Assembly (NCBI GenBank): GCA_032191485.1
Contig: JAVDOI010000042.1
Location: 1,336,809-1,400,808, forward strand
Reading direction: 5' to 3'
From: Leptoclinus maculatus
Taxonomy: Eukaryota > Chordata > Actinopteri > Perciformes > Stichaeidae
DNA length: 64,000 nucleotides
Positions 1 to 19,127 of this stretch are shown one piece after another. Both the position numbers and the translations under genes were made by a program. How positions within the stretch are numbered: the first letter of the stretch is position 1; the number at the start of each line of letters is the position of its first letter. The notes beneath the pieces are model-generated. The model saw only the letters and a program-made list of their open reading frames with translations. It searched no databases and was not told the origin of the DNA.

Positions 1-5761
<5,761 letters not shown>

Positions 5762-7300
5762 AAAAAAGAGAGATTCTCCCCCCTCCAGATCTATCTTCTT
5801 GCCCGCCTTACTTGATGTCCAAGGCCCCGATTCCTTCCTGAGAAAAACCCTTCACCTTCCACGGTCCCCTCCCCTCAACCATCCCTGTTTTTTGTTTGTT
5901 TTTTTAAACCCTTAAAAAAAAAAAAAGGCAAAAAAAAAAAAAAGAGAAACAACTAAAAAAGAGTTTTGTTTCTTTGTCAGTGCTGGACTGATGATTGATG
6001 CTTCCTCGGTGGGGATGTTGAATTGTATTGTAAAGTACAAAAACAGACTTATTTTTTATTATGAAGTGGAGAAAAAGACAAAAAAAAGACAAAAAAACAC
6101 ACACAAGAGTTGACTTTTTCCTTACTTCTTTTTCGTTGGTCGTGACGACTCCGACAGCGTGCCACGCTTGTCTCTTCCCCCGGGAAGGCCGACCGCCTCC
6201 CCGTAGACTTCCTGCTTCCCGTCTGTGAGTTGTGTGTTTTTAGGAGTACCCTTAACTGGTAGTACCACGGACTCACCGCTAAGAGGAGCTGCATTGAGAG
6301 CACGGGAGACGGCGGGCAGCGATAAAACTCCCCCAACACGAGGAACCACCACTGTAGACCCCCTGAACCCTCGGAGACTGTGTGCACGATCCCACACACA
6401 GCTGTGCTCAAACTCCTGGTATTTCTTACAGCTACTGAACAATACACACACACACACACACACACACAAGTGCTCTCACATGTAGAAGAGTTTCACATAA
6501 TACCTGCCAGGTTGGATACAGTACACTCTGTTTATCTACCCCCATTCCCCAGTCATGACTGACAAGTATTTATTGTATCATAAATACCTGTACTTATTCA
6601 GTAGATCCCATATGTATCAATCTGATTCTTTTAATATATATTAATTTATATTTGTCCTTATTTTTGTATTAAAAAAAGACATAATCTGTCAAGATAGCTG
6701 AACTAACAAAATGGTGTTCTTTATTTTGGTTTAAGAGAATTTTTTTTTTTTTGGATCACTGAAACTATTGTGCTTGCCAGAGACCGTAGTTACATTTTAA
6801 TCTGCAAATGTGACGTGAAGACATTGTATATTTTTTTGTCGCGTTTCCTGAGAGTTTGTACTGTGCCATTGCCAGAAGGTCTTTATATTAGAGTATAAAT
6901 GTATAGATCATTTTTTTCCCTACCTATGTATTTCACACACACAATCTCGTGAGTAGCATTGACCCTAGAGGATGCTTAGGAACTGTTTTTACCTTTTTAA
7001 CAACTTTATGCTTAAAGAATACTGTGACTTTTTCTAAATGAAACTACTTTGTTAGCCCCCCCCCCCCCCCCCCCCCCGGTCTCCGATGTTAACATGTTGC
7101 TGCTAAGTTTTTGTACCGTAGACTTGGATCCTGATCTGTATGTTATATAGAACTTCCTGCTCCTACTGTACGGGGCACCTTGTGTAACAGATAAATACGT
7201 CCCCCCCCCTCTACACATGTGCATTGTGCTTTATATTCCCCTCTTCTCCATCCCCAGACTAATGTCAGTTCCCTGACTGATGTTTGTTTATTAAACACAA
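5762..7300 (+). other. Probable slit2 3' untranslated region
   Basis: AT-rich sequence downstream of the stop codon, with A-rich runs, an (AC)n tract at 6444-6468 and a poly-C run at 7056-7077. An ATTAAA at 7290-7295 is the best-placed polyadenylation hexamer I see; another ATTAAA lies near 6669. The end is an estimate, since no transcript evidence is available. Confidence 0.45.
7056..7077. repeat. Poly-C homopolymer
   Basis: A run of about 22 C residues in the probable slit2 3' UTR. A second run of about 15 C lies at 7585-7599. Confidence 0.9.
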
Positions 7301-9841
7301 TATTTACCTCACACCTTCGCCTTTTGCTTTTCTTTTTTTTTTTTGATGATCAAAGAGGTCCAAGTTGGAAACGTTCCCCTTCGATACGTCTTCATCAACA
7401 CACGCACCTCTTCTCTCTCAACAAATTAACCTTCCCCGATCTCATATGCTCCTCCACTTTCCGTTAGAGGAATTTTGGAGCATGCACATAACTGTGAAAC
7501 CAGTTTAGTCCCACTATATTAAATGCTAAGCCTGGTAGGTTTCTCATTGCCAACAAAACCAATGAAAAGAATGAAATAACAATGCCCCCCCCCCCCCCCG
7601 CCCATTAACTGCGGTCTGTGTAGCCGGAACCTTCATTGTTGTCCCAATACTATTAGAAACACATCAATAAGGCTGATCGTAGCGCTGGGTGACATGTTCC
7701 TTCATTGTGCTGAACACGGGCACGAGTTTATTGGAGGTAATCCCACACACACCGACTTGCTGCTGTAAATACTAGCATAGTTAGCGTACCAAATGTGAAT
7801 TAATCCGCAGCTGTAAATAGTCCCCAACAAATGCACTATTTGGTCCTGTTTTAGTCACATATCCTGAAAACGAATTTTGTTATTTTATTTAATGTAATTT
7901 TATTGTGATTTGTTTGTAAATATGTTTCCCGTATTCATAAATACACTGCATATTTGTGCATGAACAAATCTGCTTGATACACAAGGTAGGAAAGTCGGAA
8001 GTATTGAGTAATGGACCAACGCATTTTTCGTCTATTCATGGGATTTGTTAACAAAACAAATGCCAGCCCCATCATATAATGTTTTTGTATTAGAGGTAAC
8101 AGGTGATTATTGTGTGCTTACGCTCAATGTCTTAAAAAAAACTATACTTACGTTGTTTTAGCCGAAATTCTAAGACTGTACCATTTTTTAAGATAGACTC
8201 ACAGAGGAGACAAAGACACACTAAACTGAAAACACTGCTATCACTGTTGACAGATTTGACCCAGTGCATCATGGGATACACCTTTCCCTCAGTAGCAGCA
8301 GGCTTCAGCTAACGGCTAACGATGACAACAACTTCCTTCAACACGGAGAAATGGATGACTAACCAGAGAAGACATTAATTGTTGGATTTATTGTTTTTAA
8401 AAACACAATGGATTACTGAGCGTCTCAAAAGGACCGCACCGCCAGAGCCCTCGTTGGAACGCTACAGCAGTGACGGAGCGGAGGCCATTTTGAGTTTCTT
8501 AACTGTAGCTTTCCAAATTGATCACTCCTGTAAAATTAGCCTAAAACGCCTATCCAAGGCAATACCCAAAGTAAATTGAAAGCTGTTCTTGAACCATTTG
8601 AAGTACATGCATGGTTTTGGTGTCTTTTGAAAGGTAACACTCTGAAGTTTTTTATTTTTTCCCCAACAGTCAGAATCACTGTAAGTGCTACTGGCATTGA
8701 GTAATAGAAGTTGGAACACACTGAAGTAGAAGGTTTTTATTTCCGCCAGAATATTTGTTTGCAAACAGATGCCTGTAGATGACTATAGCTGTGACTTATT
8801 AGCTGGAAAACACAATGGGACCACAGCATGAAGCCTTACGTAGTCCAAGTTCAAATTTGATAACAATACCACAGAAAAGTTATATTTTACACGTTTTTCT
8901 AAGGGTATGTCTAAGCGTTTTCCAAAAAAGGCCATTTGGAGACGCTTGGTAACCATGGTTACATACCTAGGCTAAAAAGGCCTAACCCACTCCTGATCTG
9001 AATCTACATCATATGATTGCCTATTATGTAATTTATAAGTTATTTTGCCATTATTCACTTTCCTAAAGTCTCCAAAACCCTCCAAAACCACACTTTGCAT
9101 GTTACGCACGGACGCAGGCTGCAGACTCTCGCTGTTACGCAGTTATTTCCATGTTCTGCCTATAAATCCACCCCCTGAAGCTGTATATCGTCATTTTCGA
9201 AAATTCATTGGCTATACGAAGCGTCAGTCATCAGAACGATCGGTTGCAATTGGCTCTGTCTTTACACGAAAGAAGAGGGGCAGGCACTTTCCTTCAACGC
9301 GGACTCTTGTTGGCTATTGTAGGCTGTGGAGAGAACATGGAAGCTCCTAATAGGTCAAGTGAGGTGTCAATCGAAAGGTTAGAGTGCAGCCGCCATTTTG
9401 AAACCCAGAGACCATCAATGTTTACATGCGAACTGGAGTTACGACAGAAAATACATAAATAATTAGGCATATCTGCCGGCTAATTTGAAATGATGCAACA
9501 GCAGTCCGTGGGTATTTATTGACGTAATAATGTGTTTTGGACTAAATATTTGACTGGATTGGATCGTCTGGACCTCTGGCAATGTAACAAGACCGTTTTT
9601 GTTGGAATATTATCGATGGGTGGAATATATGAGGCTTCAAAGGTGAGTTGCCTCGATTTTCTAATCGTTTATTTGTGGGTTGGTGGTCTGACAGAGGCGT
9701 TGAGTGTACCTGCTGTTGTGATTGTATCTTGAAATGGTTTGCATAAATCGAATCACAAGAATCATAGCTTTCCAAAGAGATGTTGCATCAGTACCTACCT
9801 ATACATAGCAGTTGTGTACTGTACATAACACAGATGTACAC

Positions 9842-9883
9842 TTAACACTCCAAAGGCCTGTGGGCGGGCCGTCGGAGTGTTAA
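9842..9883. repeat. Hairpin with TTAA-ended inverted arms
   Basis: TTAACACTCC at 9842-9851 is perfectly complemented by GGAGTGTTAA at 9874-9883 across a 22-nt GC-rich loop. The outer TTAA resembles the target used by piggyBac-class transposons, so this may be a transposon end or two fused ends. Confidence 0.6.
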
Positions 9884-10884
9884 CAGGTTAAAAACAAATA
9901 GTAATTAATTGAAGTACTTTGATGTCGCATACGACAGACCTGTTTTGGTTTGTCACCCACCTGTACCACGGCCTCTCACTGCCGTCAAGACAGCCTCCAT
10001 TTTGTTTTTAAACACGGTGAAGCTAGCTTGTTTGGTTTGGAGCTAACTTCTAAATAAATGCCACATTCTGGTGAAGGCCATAGGCAATTTCCCATTCATT
10101 CAATAAGTCAGTCAGTCCATCGATAAAAAAATAAACTATAATAGTAATTAATAGTAAATAGAAATGCATAAATGAATAAAACTAAATGTGTTTTCCTTTC
10201 CTTGTATGACCTGAGAGCCAGATGTGTCTCTGTGGAAAGGCTGGGACAGTGTCTATTCCATCATTAAACCATGTTTTAAATTATTTTCAATCAATAAATG
10301 AGTAATTTATTGAGAAACTATAATCATTAAATTAAATTAATAAATACAAAGACATCAAAATGTTATTGATGTGGTTCCATTGTGTTTAGCAGCCGTTTGA
10401 TGAAGGGTCAGTGTATGTGCAGCCCCACATATCAGTCTACCATTGTGGAGAAAGCTGACTACACAGTGCTGAACGTACTCACTCTTCTCATGTGCAGGTC
10501 TGTTTTTTTGTTTTTTTCACTTAGGTGACCTCTCAACCAGCTAGTCGTTAGGAGAAATGAGGGTGCGAGGGACGTCACTTGCCCAATATCAGACAGAACT
10601 CGGTGGAGTGGATGGATTCAAAGGCCCGGACCCAGGCAAGGCCACCACAGGGTGATGGAGGTCAGATGTAATGTCACAATCTTCAGTAGGAGGGCTCAGG
10701 GAGAGAGATTGTTGAGCTAAAATGATCGCTTGTGTGTAATACGGGTCAATGGGCAGAGAATATATACTACAGAGGGTGGCTTTAAGACACTCTACTCAAA
10801 AAGCTTAAAAAAAAATGCAAAATATTTGTATTTGAATATGCAGATCAACAGCTCCATCTGCTGGTGTGCGGCGTCATTACAAGT

Positions 10885-10990
10885 TCAATTTCAATTCAAT
10901 TAAATTCATTTTGTATAGCCCAAAATCACAAATTTGCCTCAGAGGGCTTTACAATCAGTACACATGCAACATCCTCTGTCCTAGGACCCT
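10885..10990 (+). repeat. Common teleost dispersed repeat fragment
   Basis: Contains the phrases TTGTATAGCCCAAAATCACA and GCCTCAGAGGGCTTTACA. I recognise these as part of a very abundant fish interspersed repeat. The copy is truncated and non-coding. Confidence 0.5.
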
Positions 10991-11117
10991 CATATTACAA
11001 GTGACTGTAATATTAGGATTTATAATTCATGGACACAAACAGACACAAACACGAGGTTCGTTCTCTGAAGCACGAGACATGCTGGCTACAAGTATGATTG
11101 TTGACATGTTCTACCTC

Positions 11118-14100
11118 TCAGCGGTAGAACAGTAAAACAGCGGCCTCAGTCATCTCTTTGGAAGCGCTCCAACCTTGCGACCCTCCCAGTCTGTCCCAGT
11201 CAAATGATGGGAAGTCCCCACACTGTTCAGGGTGGAAATATCCGCCTCCTCCTATACAGTACTGGACACACACACAACAACAGTATTACTACACTGTGCA
11301 TCATTTTCTGTGTTGACTGACCGACAGCAAAAGTGTGGGACTCACATGTTCGGTGTTGCAGCCAGCGATCGCCTTGACCCCGGAGCAGATAGCCATGGCT
11401 GAGCGTTCGTTGTTTATTGCTCTGAATGTGATGAAACCTGGTTCAAACTCCGCTTTCACAGAAAGAAAGTTTTTCTTGTTTACATGGATGAATTTGGTTA
11501 AGTTAGTTAATCTCTCAGCAATTTTATAATTTGAGGGCAACCTTTAACCTGGAGAAATAATACAATGTTTATTAATTCAAGCAATGCATTATAGCGAAGA
11601 AGCTCTGTTATCTCTATTTCCCTCTCATTACATTTACCTCTTGAATTGGGTCCATACAACATTCTGGTGGACTCTCTGTCTCCATGGTCATACACAATAG
11701 GAATAGACGGCCCTCTGTTGCTGCACGAGCCAACGTTGTATCTCACTGGATATTGCTGTAGGAATGTGACAATATATCAGTGGCGAGCCGTCAGGGCCAG
11801 CTAAGCCTTCTCTGCTGGCCTAAACAGAATCACAAAGTTATAGCTATTTTATAATTTAATAATTGTTCATGAATAAAACAACTACATGTATTGTAATTAT
11901 TTTTCCCATTAGCTTATTTTCTCATTGCACAGCTACTGTCTTCCTCAGTTGCTCTGCTTCCAGTGCAGCTTGTTTTAAGTAGAGCTTTTATCCAATCAGA
12001 TTTCGCCCCTATGCTGTCTCTAAATAAGAGGAGAAGGAAACCCATTGCAGTTTAAGTAAATGGGGACGATATTGTTGATTGTCATAGTCTTCAACCAATC
12101 AGATTTTTAGTTTGACATGTTGGGCGTATTCTTTGACGTGCCAGAGCCTTCTAGGTGGCCTACAAGTACGTCAGCAATAACGTGTGGCGTGATTGGTCAG
12201 TGGGCTAGCGTGACTGTTGTGAAACTGAAAGCTAGCTAGCAGAACTTAGTATTAGTAAGAGTTCAAGTTGAAAGATATGTAAGAATTTATGACATTGACA
12301 TGACATTTTTAGCGTATTGCTTGGTGTGGATTCTTTTTTTTTTACCTAGCTTTGTTTTTTAACACTCAATGGCTGAAGGAGGAGAAACGGATTTCTGGAG
12401 AAGGGCATTTCCAGAAAAGCTGGACATCAGCCTTGACCCAGCCAGGATAAGGATTTGTGCGCCACTTTCAGTCGAGCAACTACGAACGGTATTCCTGGCT
12501 GACAGCGTCGGAGAAGCGTTGCACATTTTATGGCTGGGAATGCGTTTTATTTGCAACTGAGCGTCTTGGTGTTTGGAGCTACGCTGGATTTGCTAACCTG
12601 AGTTGCCTGACCAAGACAGTAACAAGACACCATAGCACGGCAAGACACTCACAAGCTACGGTGCTTTTGAAAACTTTTTCAACACAAGTGGATCTACAAC
12701 TCAACGAACACGTTCGCAGGAGGACCTCGAACTGAACCGCACCGATGTTCTGTACAACCGCGTCATTGAACTCTTCATTAACAAAGAAAGGAGGATGGAC
12801 TTTGTCTTTAAGTGAACAGCAGCTTTGGTAAGTAAACTGCTTTTGTTTTACATCTGCAGCAGCGTTACTACTGTGTTCATTTGTCTATGGTGTCGTTTTT
12901 TTTATGATATGGTTAATATTGTTCCCTCTGATGTGAATAATATTTGAATGGCCCGTGCTCTTCAGTGTGTGGCGGAATGCGTGTTTTAGCGCCGCAGTGT
13001 TGCTGGATTGTTTGTCATGCTTTGTTTTCATATAAATATATGTGACTGGTTCTTGTCATTGTGTTAATTACATTGATTTTGACTATATGCATTGTCCGTT
13101 AATGACGAAGCATCCCGTCATGCGCGTATTCATGTATCAGCACTAGGTGCTGAGCTTAATTTTTACACAAAACATATAATAACCTGTAGGGGTTAGGGTC
13201 GGACATTTAATTCTCTGTTTGGGCTTTTGTTTTCTTTTACATGGCCCGCCACTGCAATATGTATATATAGTGCTGTTACTGAAGTATGTGAGATACGCGA
13301 CAAATAAATCCACGTTAGCTATTTGTTTCACACAGGGATCGAACAGCGGTCTCCTGGAGGAAAGATCTTGTTTTTGTGTGGTCCTTATACTTCCTCGTTC
13401 ACGATTACATGCATAACATACTTAATTATTTAGTGGGATATCTACAAATTGCGGCGCTTTCTTTTTTAAGACCGCAAGTATATCACACTGATGGATGTGT
13501 GCAACGTTAGCCAGAATTTCTGAGTATGAGACATGAGCTTACTGCATATAATCAACTGCCCCACAATCAACTCAACTTCCTTGCGACCTGCCTTCAGTCT
13601 TGTGAGATTTTAAACCAGGCTAAAAACTGTTATGTCATTTTGTTATGTTTTTGCATGTTTTTATGTGAGAAAGTAACTGTTTAGAATCCTAATATGTCAG
13701 TTTATCCAAATAACACCTGTTGGAATTTTGCCGTGACATTTCGGGAGCCCCATCCGGTGTGAACAGTCTGCTGGTAAGATCGTAGTTAATCGTTCATTGC
13801 TGTATGCAGTACATTCTGATTGAGTATGCAGAACACAGTACATTAATATGCAATTTCAAAACACAGTGTCTCTGGCCACCGAGCAAAAGCTGAGCAGTGG
13901 CTGAAGGGCGGCGATGTCCTCAGCTGTGGGATCAATTGTGGCCCTGTGTGAATCACTGCAACCACGAGAGGTCCTCGAGCATGCAGCCATAAATTACCAC
14001 AAAAAATATTATGCAGTTTGGTGGAGCAATTCGCGAGATTAGCCGTGGACAGACACAGAGATACGCACACACTCATGCACACACTGGACCGATCTCACTA

Positions 14101-14903
14101 TCTCCCGGTTGGAGATAATAATAATAAATACAATTATTATATTTTGAAAAAACTAATTTGAATACGCAAAGTAACTTGTAACTACCTCAAAATTGTACTT
14201 CGTTACTTTACAATAAATAACCACACAACTAAGTCACCTTGAAGAGCTGAAAGAGGTTCCCTCCATACAGGCGGAGGAAGCGGTTCTCAGTGTGGTAGCG
14301 GAGGATGGCTGCCAGGTTCCAGTGCTCCAGTGGGAAGTTGTTGGGAACGTGCCACACAGACATGTCTTCTGCCACGATATCATAGTATCCTGGATTCTGG
14401 GAAACCACACACACTATTGTCACAACTCTTTTTTGTGATTTAGATGACATTTAACTTTTCTTTTTTTTGCATCAGTCAACATTCAGTGGATTTTTTTTTC
14501 ATTGTGCTGATTTTTTTACTTCTCTGGCTTTTAATTTTTATTGACAAATAAAAAGATAAATGTAACTTGACCAGTACCGATGTTCCAGTAAGCCGGCACG
14601 CACAATACAGCTCGACTAAATGTTGTTAACAGAAGAGGGTTGATTAATATTTTGAGGCGTTGTCGAGAGGACCAGATTCCTGATGGCTTCTGAACAGATA
14701 TAAAACCTGGCTTTTAAAATGAGATTTGAAACAGAAACATATTATCACACTGCTGTGATTGTTTTTAATTCAGTTAAATTCAGTTGGTGATATCACAAAA
14801 ATCCCTATATAGCTCCTCCCAAATTTAACTTGACTAACGAGTAATCAAAAACAGCTGTGTGAGTGTGCAGGGCTTTTCTGTTTCCCAAAAGGTAAACAGA
14901 CTG

Positions 14904-14939
<36 letters not shown>

Positions 14940-16872
14940 ACATTTGTGTGTAACATTCCTGCAGTGATGGAACAACGTGACGTAAAGATACTCCGCTCAC
15001 TGCATTGAAAATCCTACATGAGTAACGTTATAGGAGTATTACCAGCAGAAAAATGGCCCCTTGACTGATGTATATAACATTATCGGATTGTAAAAACCAT
15101 TGGCTGTATATAGGAAGTGGACGTAGTCGTCGTGACGTCACCCACTGGATTGTGGATTACGACTTTGAAACCTCGAGATCGGCGTTTTGGCCTTCGCCAT
15201 CTTGGCTTTTTGCAACTAGTGAACGCAAGTGACCATAATCGTAATGCGGCGGAGTGACGTAGAGACGTTGTATACGACTCTGGTAGTGGAAGTGACCTGT
15301 CAATCACAAGGTAGCCCCGCCCTAAAGCATACCCTGCTTTATGGTCTATTTGACTCTAAATGGACCATCATTTACTAAATGAACATCATGCTGTATTGAA
15401 GAAGACTTGAAACTAGAGATTGAGACCATAAACTCATGTTTACAATGTTTACTGAGGTAATAAATCAAGAGAGAAGTAGAGTCATTTTCTCATAGACTTC
15501 TATACAATCTGAGGAGTCGCCCCCTGATGGACATTAGAGAGAATGCAAGTTTAAGACACTTAAGCACTGACTTCACTTTTCAGATCCGGAGGTTGCCGCC
15601 TGGTTAACACTGATGTGTCAACATGTAAGCAGCATTTTACTTGTTTACTAGTTGTAGGTGCTCGAGGTGGAGCTAGTTTTAGATACTTAATATACATTTC
15701 GGTAGTTTAGTCCAGTGCTTCCCAACCTGGGGGTTGCACCCTGTCAAAGGGTCACAAGATAAATATGAGGGGATGGAAAGATCTTTCTCTAATCTTTGGG
15801 TGTTTTTTGTGAAATATTGGATGATTTGTTATTAAAGTGAAACCATGTGGAAAGGGGAAATCTGTCTTTGGTAGAACTGCTTAATACACTGAAATGTAAC
15901 ACCCAGCTGGACACCACTTCTTGTTATTCTAGAATCTTAAAAGCTTTAAATCTGAAATGAACCAGTAACTCCCACTTTCAGATAAATGAAGTACAATATT
16001 TCCCCCTGACTTATAGTGGAGTGGAAGTTGAAAACAACTGCACATATAGCCTACTAGCAAAGTACCTCAAATCACACTTGAATACAGTACTTTAAGCATT
16101 TACTAAAGTAACCTTCAGTAAGTGCAATTATTTTCCACCACTGCATTTATATGACACGCTCACGTACCTTGAAGTCGTCCGAGGTGGCGCCCTCTGCTGC
16201 TCCGAACATGTTCCTGTTGGACCAGTTCCCGTCTCCGTCCGGCAGGTCAGCGTTGTTGCCCTGCTGGCTCGACCAGCGATCGCCCACCGTGCACTTCCCA
16301 TAAACACTGTTCTCATGGACGCTCGCCACCAGGGTCCAGCCGCCGCCCGCGGTGGTCATGTCACAGAAAGTCTGGTAGACCATGCCATTAGCAGTGGTCA
16401 GGTAGTACAACCCATCTGCCAATGTTACAGTAAATGTTATAAGGGAAAAATGTTTTATAGTAGTGTTGCAACACCTTGAACTAATGAAAAACTGTTGATC
16501 AATAACGTGTTAAATTTGAAAGTATTGTCCAGAGAAACACCTTCTTGTTCATTATATCTGTCCTTGATCTCCTTACAGCTCCTCGCAACATATGTGGACC
16601 TGATCCTTAATTTCTCCAACTGTTCGAAGTTTGTGCTGGTGAGCTTTTCCGTCATCTCGACCGTATTTGCGGCTTCTGTGTGCCTGAGCTCCTCATCTTC
16701 TGAAAGTAAAGCAGATCTCACTCAGATATGAAGATTAGATAGCGCTGATGTGGGAAAGTAGAGTGTGTGTTGCATGACCTTTACCTATTTGTGGAGAAGG
16801 AGCAGCTGCAGAGGATGCATGATCCACTGTCACACAGACCACCAAAACCACCAAAACTGTGTGGTGCAACAT
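11118..16872 (-). CDS. itln: Intelectin (secreted carbohydrate-binding lectin)
   Basis: Seven exons on the minus strand: 16785-16872, 16541-16699, 16168-16415, 14238-14396, 11638-11755, 11346-11452 and 11118-11261, with consistent phases and a stop at 11118-11120. They encode 340 residues (human ITLN1 has 313). The N-terminus is a hydrophobic signal peptide starting MLHHTVLVVLVV. An extra segment of about 50 residues precedes RSCKEIKD. A fibrinogen-like start follows (YQTFCDMTTAGGGWTLVASV), then GKCTVGDRWSSQQG, NNERSAMAICSG, GCNTEHYCIGGGG and the family ending EAAVLLFYR. Intelectins are Ca2+-dependent extracellular lectins that bind microbial exocyclic 1,2-diols. The second exon lengthens the N-terminal region relative to human ITLN1. 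The 2.5 kb intron 11756-14237 carries a hAT element. The itln paralogue cannot be decided here. Confidence 0.93.
11770..13262 (+). mobile_element. hAT transposon with TTF-type zinc-finger relic, including 8-bp target duplications
   Basis: The element spans 11778-13254. It starts CAGTGGCGAGCC and ends GGCCCGCCACTG, so the ends are imperfect inverted repeats. It is flanked by CAATATAT (11770-11777) and CAATATGT (13255-13262), an 8-bp duplication with one mismatch, as expected for hAT insertion. Inside, the plus strand at about 12450-12735 encodes SSNYERYSWLTASEKRC, GVWSYAGFANLS and HSQATVLLKTF. This resembles the TTF-type zinc-finger and DUF4371 head of hAT-derived proteins of the ZMYM6 type. 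The catalytic RNase-H-like part is missing, so the copy is dead. It sits in an intelectin intron, in the opposite orientation to the gene. Confidence 0.8.
14907..14937. repeat. (GA)n microsatellite
   Basis: A short perfect GA tract in an intelectin intron. Confidence 0.9.
15100..15602 (+). repeat. Dispersed repeat A, near full-length copy
   Basis: Begins near CTGTATATAGGAAGTGGACG and ends near GGAGGTTGCCGCC. It is homologous to 41060-41595, 43276-43812 and 54085-54522 in the opposite orientation, and to shorter pieces at 17653-17770, 20975-21062 and 57205-57395. It has no coding capacity. It lies in the intelectin intron 14397-16167. Confidence 0.75.
15716..15990 (+). repeat. Diverged hAT-type repeat (Charlie-like end)
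   Basis: Begins CAGTGCTTCCCAACCTGGGGG and continues with GGGTCACAAGATAAATATGAGG. This phrasing is seen in many hAT-derived vertebrate repeats whose ends read CAGTGGTTCCCAACC. The right end is uncertain. Confidence 0.4.
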
Positions 16873-17652
16873 CTCTGTGGAAAAAAACACATACAATATA
16901 CCTAAACATTTAAGATGCCATATGCTTTTGTTTTTCCTTCTTCATTCAACGAAGTCAACCCCGAGCTTCTCTGTGTTTTGCTTTGGTAGCCGGTCCGGCA
17001 GTGCGTGTACGTTTGTGTGTCCCACTGACTAGACCGACGGCCAACAGCCAATGTAGCGTAGCGCCCACCCTCCGGTCCCCCTCCGGTAATCACTGTGAGC
17101 TCTTGCTGTTGCTGTTGTTTGCGCTGTTAGCTGTTAGCAGCCGCCACCATGTTGAGCTGTGCGGAAGCAATCCCTCAATCAATGATTGCTCTGAATTACG
17201 TAGATAGATTCAGAAAATGTCTAAGAAGCATCAAAACATACTATTACAACAATATATAAACACTGAAAGATTGTATCAAGCAGTTTGTCTATGAGAATGC
17301 TTAATGACTTAACTTTCTCATGCATCTACAAAATCCTTTATAGACCATTTCAGAGTTGTGTACACTCTAAATGTGACCGAATTCATTTCCTGTTGCAGTG
17401 TATGGAGAAACATCAGCTGTTGATGTCCTGTCAGCTGATGTCAAAGAAGGAAGGGTCCTCCTGTCCTGGTGCCAGATGGTGCCAGTTCTTTTGAAGTGAA
17501 TGGGATGGCCAGTCCCACTCTAAACCCATCATATCTGTGTTGTTTTACCTTTGAATGAACATTTTTTTCCACACAATATAAAAAATACACATTACGTAAT
17601 GTTTACTGATGTTTTTAATCTAAATGCTCATGTTCGTTTTCCTCGTTATTGG

Positions 17653-17770
17653 TTATAGACTGTATATAAGAAGTGGACGTCATCACCAAGATGTCACCCA
17701 TTCTTTTTTTGACTACTGTTTTGAAGCCTCGAGCTCGTCATTTCAGACATCGCCATCTTTGTTTATGGTC
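17653..17770 (+). repeat. Dispersed repeat A, end fragment
   Basis: Matches the end of repeat A that reads TATAGACTGTATATAAGAAG followed by GTGGACGT and, further on, TTTTGAAGCCTCGAG. It is the same orientation as the copy at 15100-15602. Confidence 0.65.
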
Positions 17771-19048
17771 GTTGCTCCCTGATTGCTATAGAGTGCTGCA
17801 GGGATCAAAAACATGTTGAATGGGTCTTTAGTTAGATGTGCTTAACAAGAGCTTAAGAGATTTTAAAGTTTTGTTTTATGACATAAAATACATCAGTAAA
17901 TGCCTCTTATGAATTTTGAAGCTTTTACATGTCATAAAAAAAGTCTTTGCTAACAAGAGTCTAAAGGAGACGACGAAATGTCACCACATCGACTACTCCG
18001 CCTTTACAGCCTTGTGTCTCATGCTACAGTGGTGAGGTTTGTTAGCATTAGCTGTCTACATTTTGACCTTTACAATTGTGAAGTGGTCTATACTCATTTT
18101 AGAATATTTATGAATTATATTTCTATACAATACAATACCGTATTTATATACAGTGAAATTGAGCTGAAATTGTAGTTGTGATGTAAATTGGAGAATTAAA
18201 AAGGTGTGATTTCCTAAAGAAGGTCTGTGAGCATGTTATTCAAAAGCAGGATAATAATTACGAATATCAAAAATAGTAGACATTCTTTTTTTGTTTGCTG
18301 CGCTATTTTCTAATAGCTATATTATATCTGCAAGTGTCATATCAGTGAAGCAGCAGAGACAACAATAAGTTACTGTGAGGAAATACGTCTTACTGCACAG
18401 AAAATGATCATCAATGTGCTCTTTAATAAAACCTGAAGAAAAACAAGTCAACTTACCTCAATGAAAGTCGTAACCCTGTGGTTTAAGATGCTGTCCTGGG
18501 CTGGAAGACCTTCGCTCTGCAGCTGGACCAGGATCTTATCTTTACTTGACAGCCAGTATAAAGTGATGAATTTGTTATGGTCATGAGACTCGAGATGATC
18601 GTTAATCATCAACAATTGATAGATGTTATCTTTACTGTTGCCACATGTTGGGCTCTCCTGTAATGTTATCAGTGGGTGAAGAAGTAGCACTTACCACAGT
18701 GTAGAAATACTCTCTTACATCAATGTGTACATCACTTGGTGGAGCTAATTGTTTATTTATGGCTAGCTGGTGGGATTTGTGCTTGTGTTCAGTTATTCGT
18801 CCAAAATGTCTTGGTTGTTGACAAATCTCACACTCTTTGACTGAGTTGTATTCTTTATGATGCCGTTTTCTATCTTGACTAATCACAATGTGAAAGTGTA
18901 CTTTTTATGTTATTTTACTAAACTCAAATCCTCGAACACAACTAAGGGAACAGGTTCTGATTCCTGCCGCTGGATATCACTTTATCCTCCAATGTATCTG
19001 GATTGTTTCCTGACCAGTAAGACTCAAACCATGACGACTCTTTTCTCT

Positions 19049-19051
<3 letters not shown>

Positions 19052-19126
<75 letters not shown>
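19052..19126. repeat. (GT)n microsatellite
   Basis: An uninterrupted tract of about 74 nt, flanked on both sides by short CT runs. Confidence 0.95.

Positions 19127-19127
<1 letters not shown>

Larger units (their letters stand above)
7301..11117. other. Intergenic region between slit2 and the intelectin gene
   Basis: I see no gene here. It holds a poly-C run (7585-7599), a TTAA-ended hairpin (9842-9883) and a common fish dispersed repeat at about 10885-10990. The segment 8790-9470 is compositionally distinct and may be transposon-derived, but I could not find its ends. Confidence 0.6.

Noticed and set aside
12369..12560. Small gene starting MAEGGETDFW
   Set aside because: It lies inside the hAT element (11778-13254) and changes frame at the point where the TTF-type transposase similarity begins.
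18632..18886. Minus-strand 84-codon frame with CEICQQPRHF and spaced His
   Set aside because: It looks faintly like a zinc finger but has no partner exon, no family match I can name and no flanking element ends.
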